Below, one piece after another: positions 15,281 to 20,059 of a stretch of DNA of 20,059 bases (its first letter is position 1; each line of letters starts with the position of its first letter). The position numbers and the translations under genes were made by a program. Origin of the DNA: a virus; IMG/VR virus record IMGVR_UViG_3300037234_000005, positions 1-20,059 of that record; one strand, given 5' to 3'. Under the pieces are notes generated by a model that was not told where the DNA came from, made no database searches, and saw only the letters and a list, made by a program, of their open reading frames with translations.

Positions 15281-17494
15281 TTAATCTATCATTTTAGATA
15301 ATAACCCACTATTATCAAATTTTTTTATTCCTAAATCATAATTTTTTCTCATAACTTGAGGAACAGGTCTATATTTATTTTTATTACAAGCCATTATTGC
15401 TAAACCAGAGCTAATAGAAGCATCGTGTGTTGTTCTATTGTTTATATTAAATTTAGCCCAGTCTTCTAATGTTCTTTGAAAATATGTATCTCCATATGTA
15501 TTGTCGTCTCTAAGTCCAACGTAGCTTTCAACATAGCTTTCTATAGCAGCAGCGTGAGCTTGCATTATATCTTGACTAGAGTTAGGTATACCACCTATTT
15601 CTCTTTCTGTAACAGATAGTTTGTTATAAACTTTATCTGGTCTATTCATTGCAAAACCTCTATAACCTCTACGTTTAAAATGGTATAGTAATCTAGGTTT
15701 ATTATTCTCAGCAAGTATTGGCATACCATAAAAAATACAAGCCATTAAAACATCTTCAAAGAATATTTCAGCTGTTTGTGGACGAGCGATATATTCTAAA
15801 AAGAAATGATTTGGTGGCACGTCTTCCATGCTAAATTTAGTTAATCCATGCAAAGCTCCATTAGAACCTCTACCGTCTACTGTACCTGATATATCATAAC
15901 TGTCACAACCAAAAGCTCCTAAAGTATCATTACCAGGATATTTATTGCCTAACTTACTTATTACATTATTTTGTAATCTTTTAGGTGGAACCCATGAAAC
16001 AAAAAATCTTCCGTTTTTATTTGGTACAAATATAACAGTAGTATCTTTAATACCTCCTGTCCATTGAAAACTTCCTTGTGTTACAACAGATGATCTTTTT
16101 ATATCTGCATTCCAGTCTATTTGTTCGTATATTTTAGTTAAATTAAACAAAGAAGATTTAGCCTCATCTCTAAAAGCATGCTCTTCAGTTCTTGGAAATT
16201 GTCTATAAAATTCATTTAAAGCATCTTGATCTTGTTTTAAACCATCAACTTCATTTTGCCAGTATTCAATGACTCCAATTGTAATCGGTGTTCCGTGAGG
16301 GCCTTTAACAAGGTCTTTTGGTGAGTCGAAGACAGGATAACCGTAAGAATCAATGTATCCTTCGTAATTCCATTCCATAGGAATGAACAAAGAATAGAGT
16401 CCTGAACGTGTCTGTCCATTTGCATTTCTTTTTGTGACATCTGAGTCATAAAATAATTTTTTAAAATTCGCGCCTCCTTTATCTAAAGCATTTGATGTTG
16501 ATCCCATCATGCACTTACCGATAATTCTACTACCTAATCTAAGGGTGGTTTTCGTAACGCGCCAGTTGTTTTGAATATTGTTCGGGCGTTCCCATTTACC
16601 TGATTCGTCGTGGACGAGGAGCCTGAGTTTCTCTCCATCGTAGGCGTTGTCCCCCGTGTTTTTCCAGTCGATCGTGGTGTCCAACCCGGTGAGATCCTCG
16701 GTCTGCTCGGTTGATACGATTGATCTTCTTGTGAACTTGGACGCTGGTACTCTGTATGCGAGTTCGGTCTTTGGGCGGTCCATACCGTCCTGGATCGGTT
16801 TGAAAAAGAATGGATAATTAACGGATATTGGTACAACCTTATCGGTGAACATCTTCTTAGCATCGGAGCCAGATTTGGACAATATCCCAAAACGTGAGTC
16901 GCTTGATATGGTCGCCATATCCACTGTAACTCCGGACGCCATAAACGAAAAGCCTGAACGTCTATTCTTGAGATAGCACATACCGTAACACCTTGCATCA
17001 GCGTGTACTGCGGTCCAGAATATGAAAAAGAGACGGTTTGCCTCTCGAAAGTCTGGCTGCCCAACGTCAATCTTACTCCACTGCAAGTACATATAATGAT
17101 TGCCAGTAATGTAAGTAGGCTTATCTTTGTTAATATACCAGAAACCTTCTTCACGCCTTCTAAATTCTTCATTAATATATTCATACCATTGCTCTTTAAA
17201 ATCTTCTGGATATTCTCTCCAGTCGAATACTGTTTTTATTTTTTTTAAAACTTTAGGATATTCAAAAACTGTCCATTTATTTTCTTTAAACTTATGAACG
17301 TTCTCTTCTAAAGGCAATGCTATTTTAAGTCCTTGAATGTCATATATTTCACCTATTTTACCAGTCTTTGAAATAACAATAACATCATGTTCTGCGTTAT
17401 AACCATACTCCCATTTTTTATACCTATTTAATTGTTTTATTATTTTAGGTTTTATATGATCGTCTAGTATTTTATATAAAGTTTGCTCGTACAT
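15281..17494 (-). CDS. Terminase large subunit (packaging ATPase-nuclease)
   Basis: 737 residues. The N-terminal ATPase has a Walker A-like KNRRSGFS at 176-183, a Walker B LLVHDE at 292-297 with D296 and catalytic E297, and a coupling motif GSTSN at 331-335. The C-terminal RNase H-like nuclease probably uses GCDSYDI at 529-535 (D531), with D642 in SQDIMQ a later acidic candidate. Upstream blocks such as EGFWYINKDKPTYITGNHYM and CYGMCYLKNRRSG match my memory of crAss-like TerL. The Walker A lacks the usual GK[S/T] lysine, with Phe in its place. The enzyme translocates and cuts DNA at the portal. About residues 133-329 have strongly different base composition from the rest. Its ATG overlaps the preceding stop by one base (TAATG). 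Confidence 0.9.
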   Translation of the reverse strand: MYEQTLYKILDDHIKPKIIKQLNRYKKWEYGYNAEHDVIVISKTGKIGEIYDIQGLKIALPLEENVHKFKENKWTVFEYPKVLKKIKTVFDWREYPEDFKEQWYEYINEEFRRREEGFWYINKDKPTYITGNHYMYLQWSKIDVGQPDFREANRLFFIFWTAVHADARCYGMCYLKNRRSGFSFMASGVTVDMATISSDSRFGILSKSGSDAKKMFTDKVVPISVNYPFFFKPIQDGMDRPKTELAYRVPASKFTRRSIVSTEQTEDLTGLDTTIDWKNTGDNAYDGEKLRLLVHDESGKWERPNNIQNNWRVTKTTLRLGSRIIGKCMMGSTSNALDKGGANFKKLFYDSDVTKRNANGQTRSGLYSLFIPMEWNYEGYIDSYGYPVFDSPKDLVKGPHGTPITIGVIEYWQNEVDGLKQDQDALNEFYRQFPRTEEHAFRDEAKSSLFNLTKIYEQIDWNADIKRSSVVTQGSFQWTGGIKDTTVIFVPNKNGRFFVSWVPPKRLQNNVISKLGNKYPGNDTLGAFGCDSYDISGTVDGRGSNGALHGLTKFSMEDVPPNHFFLEYIARPQTAEIFFEDVLMACIFYGMPILAENNKPRLLYHFKRRGYRGFAMNRPDKVYNKLSVTEREIGGIPNSSQDIMQAHAAAIESYVESYVGLRDDNTYGDTYFQRTLEDWAKFNINNRTTHDASISSGLAIMACNKNKYRPVPQVMRKNYDLGIKKFDNSGLLSKMID
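16510..17095 (-). other. GC-rich compositional patch inside terL
   Basis: Hand counts give 29, 33, 31 and 34 G+C per 60 bases in the four blocks from 16561 to 16800 (127/240, about 53%). In contrast, 17401-17460 has 12/60 and 15301-15360 has 13/60. Codons in the patch end mostly in C or G (for example ACC ACG ATC GAC TGG, coding TTIDW), while flanking codons end in A or T. The fall on the right side is gradual over about 17090-17200. The reading frame and protein motifs are uninterrupted. This suggests a recombined segment from a higher-GC relative, or an assembly chimera. Confidence 0.8.
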
Positions 17495-17772
17495 TACTTA
17501 GATCTTCCTTCAGCAAAACCTTTAAACTGTTTAGGTTTCTTAGTTTCGTTTTCTATTTTACCTTCAATTATATCTTCTTCTTCTTGTATTCTATTTAAAA
17601 TTTCAAAAGCATCAAATATAGCAAGCTTTTTTGTAGCTGCAGCATTTTTAAGTCTATCAGCAGATATATCATCATCAGAGTCAACAATAGGTTCTTTAGC
17701 TACCTTTATTAATTCTTCAACTGCGACTTGCCCAGCTAGGATTATACTCTTCTTGGTTTTCTTTATTTCCAT
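17494..17772 (-). CDS. Small acidic protein upstream of terL, candidate terminase small subunit
   Basis: A 92-residue protein with no clear domain. The only Met is the first, so the start at 17772 is favoured even though it makes the gene overlap the end of the GroES-like gene by 56 bases. An acidic stretch (IVDSDDDISADRLKNAAATK) leads into a helix (KLAIFDAFEILNRIQEEEDI), and the protein ends with a basic KKPKQFKGFAEGRSK tail. Position directly before terL, small size, and a helical centre with a basic end fit a terminase small subunit, but no helix-turn-helix is evident. I recall similar proteins (..DKLKNAAATKKLAIFDAFEIL..) beside terL in marine phages, which supports a real conserved gene. 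The stop and the terL start overlap as TAATG. Confidence 0.55.
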   Translation of the reverse strand: MEIKKTKKSIILAGQVAVEELIKVAKEPIVDSDDDISADRLKNAAATKKLAIFDAFEILNRIQEEEDIIEGKIENETKKPKQFKGFAEGRSK

Positions 17773-18322
17773 ATTTAATTACAATATCATTTGATTTCAT
17801 ACAATAAAGACGTTGGTCGTCTACAATAAATTCCCATTCAGCACCTGGAACAAAACCTATAGTGTCTCCTGGTTTAATATTAGATGCTTCTAGTTTATTA
17901 TTACTAATTTTAAGCACTCCAACACTAGGATCTTCTTTTCTGTTGATTAGATCATTAGAATTTTTAATAGGCATTACAAAGCACCTATCTCCAAAAGATA
18001 ACCACTCTGTATCGTGTTTATATAAATATATTTGATCAATAGCAGCAAAATACATATTATCTTTAAAATAAGATCTACTGTTGCTTTGTTCACCTTTCAT
18101 ATTGTAAAATCTTCTAAATATGTTTTGATGAACAATTATAGTATCACCTTTTTTTATAGGAGTTTTTAAAGCTATTGGCAACGCTACAACTTTTGCTAAT
18201 CTATTAACAAATTTCCAAGACTCAACTTTAGTGTTAAGTATTAAATCTTTACCGCCTACTGTTTTTTTATTATCATACCTATCACCTACAGGTTCTATAA
18301 TAAAATCATATATACTATTCAT
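17717..18322 (-). CDS. Tandem GroES/Cpn10-like protein, putative phage co-chaperonin
   Basis: A 201-residue protein that reads as two Cpn10-like units. Unit 1 (about 1-102) has IEPVGDR at 9-15 (compare GroES IRPLHDR), GGKDLIL at 23-29 in the place of the mobile loop GGIVL, AKVVALP at 43-49, IKKGDTI at 56-62 and a closing MYFAAIDQIYLYK at 90-102. Unit 2 (about 108-185) repeats the order: FGDR at 110-113, VGVLKIS at 134-140, IKPGDTI at 149-155, RLYCMKSNDIVIKYG at 171-185. Only unit 1 has a plausible mobile loop. GroES-family proteins cap GroEL; phage versions such as T4 gp31 help fold capsid protein. Here the gene is just upstream of packaging and head genes. Start ATG overlaps the preceding stop (TAATG). 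Family membership is inferred from motif order. Confidence 0.6.
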   Translation of the reverse strand: MNSIYDFIIEPVGDRYDNKKTVGGKDLILNTKVESWKFVNRLAKVVALPIALKTPIKKGDTIIVHQNIFRRFYNMKGEQSNSRSYFKDNMYFAAIDQIYLYKHDTEWLSFGDRCFVMPIKNSNDLINRKEDPSVGVLKISNNKLEASNIKPGDTIGFVPGAEWEFIVDDQRLYCMKSNDIVIKYGNKENQEEYNPSWASRS

Positions 18323-18549
18323 TAATATTCTAAATCATACTCTATAGATATAGCCATGTTAGAGTTAAATTTCTTCCACGGCAATACCTCGTTATTTTTC
18401 TTTATATGTATGTTATATGAATTATCAGTTGTGTCTAAAAGTATATGAGATATTTCATGACCACCATAAACTTGTTGACCTACAGAATAATGCATAGCAT
18501 CATTTTTATAATCAGAACCAATGCTGATTTTTCTAACTACATTATTCAT
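18322..18549 (-). CDS. Conserved small phage protein of unknown function (75 aa)
   Basis: I do not recognise a domain. The protein looks like a small beta-rich fold: KISIGSDYKNDAMHYSVGQQ, then YGGHEISHILLD, NSYNIHIKKNNEVLPWKKF, and a closing MAISIEYDLEY. The alternating hydrophobic strands and the central Gly-Gly-His turn suggest a compact beta sheet. It has no signal peptide, membrane segment or Cys. Its start overlaps the preceding coiled-coil gene by 8 bases and its stop overlaps the start of the GroES-like gene, so the three small genes are likely translated together. A shared role in head assembly is possible but unproven. Confidence 0.6.
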   Translation of the reverse strand: MNNVVRKISIGSDYKNDAMHYSVGQQVYGGHEISHILLDTTDNSYNIHIKKNNEVLPWKKFNSNMAISIEYDLEY

Positions 18550-18784
18550 TTTCTTGATTTTCAGTATAAGTTCCGTCTTCTAAATTTATATTTATAGAAC
18601 CGTATTTATTTTCTAATTCTTTTTTTACAACATCTTGGTCTTGATTAACTCCTGCTATTTCATGAAGTATAGCATGTTTTTGAGTTTCTGCCAATCCTAT
18701 TTGTTGTGTTAGTTCAAAAAGTTTAGACTGAAAGTCTCTTACTTTTTTTAATTCTTCTTTAGTAATTTCTTTTACTTTTTCCAT
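18542..18784 (-). CDS. Small coiled-coil protein (80 aa)
   Basis: Residues about 5-62 read as one continuous amphipathic helix or coiled coil (EELKKVRDFQSKLFELTQQI, QDQDVVKKELENKYG), interrupted by an EIAGVNQ turn. The protein ends in a short strand pair (SININLEDGTYTE) and an acidic tail. The helix-turn-helix length and closing beta segment superficially resemble prefoldin-like proteins, but no diagnostic motif is present. I recall similar coiled-coil proteins in marine phage late operons. The leader before ATG is A/T only (AAATTAAATTAAATAAA), with no Shine-Dalgarno. It begins the chain of overlapping small genes that leads into the GroES-like gene. Confidence 0.6.
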   Translation of the reverse strand: MEKVKEITKEELKKVRDFQSKLFELTQQIGLAETQKHAILHEIAGVNQDQDVVKKELENKYGSININLEDGTYTENQENE

Positions 18785-18794
18785 TTTATTTAAT

Positions 18795-19154
18795 TTAATT
18801 TGTCATTATCCAGTGCCTTTTATATATAGAAGTTCTATTAGTGCTTCCTTCAAATTTCACTGATAAAGTGTTTTGGTCTACATGTTTATAGGTTAAAAAC
18901 ACTTCCCATTTATTTTTAGAGTTATAAATTCTTGTTTTAACGTAGTCTTTTTTTTGTTCAACCACAGTCTCTGCTACAGTGTTGTTATCTGTAAAAGAGA
19001 AATTAACAAACTTAAACTCTTTGCCGTTATGCAGTATAACTACATAATAACTTGTTGTGTCACTTGACCAAACTCCTTTTAATTTTTTGCTCAAGTCTTG
19101 ACTTTGGATGCTAATACTAAATAGCATTAACACACTTAATAATAAATTTTTCAT
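18795..19154 (-). CDS. Secreted beta-rich protein with Sec signal peptide (119 aa)
   Basis: The N-terminus is a clear signal peptide: MKN, a hydrophobic LLLSVLMLFSISI core, and a probable cleavage region SIQS before QD, a form common in Bacteroidota. There is no Cys at the cleavage site, so it is not a lipoprotein. The mature part is beta-rich (GVWSSDTTSYYVVILHNGKE, FKFVNFSFTDN, KWEVFLTYKHVD, LSVKFEGSTNRTSIYKR), like a lipocalin or calycin-type barrel. The GVW start of the barrel fits that idea. It is probably exported to the periplasm. Roles could include modifying the host envelope, superinfection exclusion or lysis control. It lies 28 bases after the holin-like gene. Function is inferred from location and topology only. 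Confidence 0.7.
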   Translation of the reverse strand: MKNLLLSVLMLFSISIQSQDLSKKLKGVWSSDTTSYYVVILHNGKEFKFVNFSFTDNNTVAETVVEQKKDYVKTRIYNSKNKWEVFLTYKHVDQNTLSVKFEGSTNRTSIYKRHWIMTN

Positions 19155-19182
19155 TTAATTGGATTTAATTAATATAATACTC

Positions 19183-19635
19183 TTATTTATTATCACCTAT
19201 TTTTTTGAATTTTTCCACCCCTCGTGAACCAAAGTATGCTACATAAACTGTTATAAGTAAAGATTTTAATAAATCTACCCAAGTATTATCAACTCCAAAA
19301 CCTATATTACCGCTGTCTAAAAGTATTAAAACAATTAAAGACACAGTTAAAAATATAAGTGTCATTGGTCTTGTATTTTTACTTAACCATGAGTCTGACG
19401 CCATGTCACTAGACCAACGTTTACTTATTTCTTGCATTTCAACTATATCTTGTTGTAATAATAATAAAGCTTTTTCTTTATCTTCTGGCGGTAAAGCCTG
19501 TTCTTTATGTATAAGATTTTTTACTAAACCCATAACACCATTGTTAGGTAATACATCGCCTACAGTGTTTAATATGCCAGGAGCTGCATTAGATAAAAAT
19601 TTACCTACTTTAGTGTCTTTAAATTTTTTTGACAT
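19183..19635 (-). CDS. Holin-like membrane protein (150 aa)
   Basis: Two hydrophobic helices are visible: residues about 91-107 (MTLIFLTVSLIVLILL) and 119-135 (WVDLLKSLLITVYVAYF), separated by a short polar loop. They follow a motif SKRWSSDMASDSWLSKNTRP at 71-90 that I recall from the gene-transfer-agent type holin family (GTA holin, three-TM), here with two clear helices. The N-terminal 70 residues are soluble and helical, ending LQQDIVEMQEISKRW. The C-terminus is basic (GSRGVEKFKKIGDNK). A holin would form inner-membrane lesions that release lysis enzymes. The next upstream gene is an HExxH protein, which supports but does not prove a lysis cluster. Function is uncertain because this family is also annotated simply as conserved membrane protein. 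Confidence 0.65.
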   Translation of the reverse strand: MSKKFKDTKVGKFLSNAAPGILNTVGDVLPNNGVMGLVKNLIHKEQALPPEDKEKALLLLQQDIVEMQEISKRWSSDMASDSWLSKNTRPMTLIFLTVSLIVLILLDSGNIGFGVDNTWVDLLKSLLITVYVAYFGSRGVEKFKKIGDNK

Positions 19636-19643
19636 ATTAAATA

Positions 19644-19985
19644 TTAATATTTTTTAAATGGATCTGTTTTAGAATACGCTTCTTTTTCCCAAGGCAAGTT
19701 TTCTGCACCTTCTTGCATTTCTTCTCTAGAGTATTTTTTACCTTTCCAATACACGTTTTCATCATCATAATCTAAGTCACCTCGTTTCATTTGATCTATA
19801 TGTACTTTCTCATGCTCAATAACACTTTGTCTTTCTTCAGGGTCTTTTATTTTGTCTGATACTAAAATAGTACCGTTATTATTAGCTTTACCTAGAACTC
19901 CTTCTTCAAGATCTGTATTATATATAGGTGTAGCATCTTTTAAAAATGGAGCTTTTACAGTAAATTTATTTTTTAGTCTAAGCAT
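19644..19985 (-). CDS. Putative zinc metallopeptidase with HExxH motif (113 aa)
   Basis: The protein carries HEKVH at residues 58-62, preceded by SVIE as in helix alpha of zincins, followed by IDQMKRGDLDYDD, YWKGKKY and PWEKEAY. E100 or E102 in that last motif is a good candidate for a third zinc ligand. It is short, about one minimal gluzincin-like domain, with no signal peptide. I recall this pattern in small phage proteins of marine and Bacteroidota phages. It may act on peptidoglycan-associated or host protein, or process a virion protein; the substrate cannot be judged. It sits next to the holin-like gene (8-base gap) and one base after the preceding gene's stop, so it is expressed with them. 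Confidence 0.65.
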   Translation of the reverse strand: MLRLKNKFTVKAPFLKDATPIYNTDLEEGVLGKANNNGTILVSDKIKDPEERQSVIEHEKVHIDQMKRGDLDYDDENVYWKGKKYSREEMQEGAENLPWEKEAYSKTDPFKKY

Positions 19986-19986
19986 A

Positions 19987-20059
19987 TTACTTTGAATTAC
20001 TATAAGGGAATTTTTTATTTAAAGCTTCTTGTCTTTGAGCGCAACCACATGGTTTACCT
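19987..20059 (-). CDS. C-terminal end of a small phage protein with CGC motif (partial)
   Basis: The last 23 codons of a gene running in from beyond the window. It ends with PCGCAQRQEALNKKFPY then SNSK and TAA, one base before the ATG of the metallopeptidase gene. A C-G-C..RQ..LN..FPY ending is one I recall from many small proteins of Bacteroidota and marine phages; what it does is unknown. The pair of Cys may bind metal. The evidence is a short reading frame, so the call rests on the motif and on tight spacing. Confidence 0.6.
   Translation of the reverse strand, partial: GKPCGCAQRQEALNKKFPYSNSK

Noticed and set aside
16237-16449. A 70-codon minus-strand frame within terL.
   Set aside because: It covers the weaker GC tract and is a by-product of the same composition; no domain is visible and terL explains the region.
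16534-17184. A 216-codon open frame in another minus-strand frame, overlapping terL.
   Set aside because: It coincides with the GC-rich patch, where fewer A/T stop triplets occur by chance. Its product is rich in Arg, Ser, Pro and Trp with no coherent domain, whereas the terL frame has conserved motifs throughout.
17003-17794. Plus-strand open frames of 81 and 103 codons opposite terL and the TerS candidate.
   Set aside because: They lie antisense to genes with recognisable products, are rich in Phe/Ile/Ser as expected of complementary AT-rich code, and lack family patterns.
1-20059. TAG or TGA stop-codon recoding, known in some crAss-like phages.
   Set aside because: All large genes read through with the standard code. 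The complete genes end in TAA apart from the GroES-like gene (TGA); no gene is interrupted by in-frame TAG. Absence of TAG stops is expected in AT-rich DNA.
1-20059. tRNA genes, CRISPR arrays, insertion sequences or att sites.
   Set aside because: No cloverleaf-like segment, no regularly spaced repeats, no transposase-like protein and no integrase were seen; gaps between genes are 85 bases or less.

Overview
This window is a compact stretch of a tailed-phage genome, most likely a marine podovirus-like virus of Bacteroidota related to the crAss-like phages (Crassvirales or a sister lineage). Every credible gene is on the minus strand, so transcription runs from high to low coordinates. Most of the DNA is very AT-rich (12/60 and 13/60 G+C in hand-counted TerL blocks at 17401-17460 and 15301-15360). 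Intergenic gaps are 85 bases or less, so no stretch over 300 bases lacks a gene. The assignment rests on recalled family patterns: a 737-residue TerL, an 800-residue portal with a Gln/Ala-rich helical tail, two ring-type proteins, and a very large stabilization-type protein opening with a KMNKDLD..PSGEYRDA signature. A Bacteroidota host is suggested by start codons preceded by A/T runs with little Shine-Dalgarno sequence, and by a secreted protein whose signal peptide ends in SIQSQD.

In transcription order: (1) 20059-18795 holds the end of a CGC-motif protein, a small HExxH putative metallopeptidase, a two-helix holin-like protein and a secreted beta-rich protein, a possible lysis or host-surface cluster. 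(2) 18784-17494 holds four overlapping small genes: a coiled-coil protein, an unrecognised 75-residue protein, a 201-residue protein that reads as two GroES/Cpn10-like domains in tandem, and a 92-residue terminase-small-subunit candidate. (3) 17494-9310 is packaging and head: TerL, portal, scaffold-like protein, major capsid protein and a conserved head-accessory candidate. (4) 9261-830 is the neck and tail: two ring proteins, the 1657-residue stabilization-type protein and a 481-residue companion. (5) 819-1 holds a GNAT-like protein and the start of an Ala-rich internal virion or ejection protein that runs off the window.

The genes read as one late morphogenesis programme. The GroES-like protein lies just upstream of packaging and capsid genes, suggesting help with folding a capsid component. 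Two intrinsic-terminator-like hairpins bracket the 274-residue gene between capsid and neck genes and may set the ratio of capsid to tail transcripts.

The two observations most worth following are the tandem Cpn10-like protein and a sharply bounded GC-rich tract (about 53% G+C against about 20% in the flanks) inside terL. That tract covers the ATPase core without breaking the reading frame and looks like an intragenic recombination patch or an assembly chimera.
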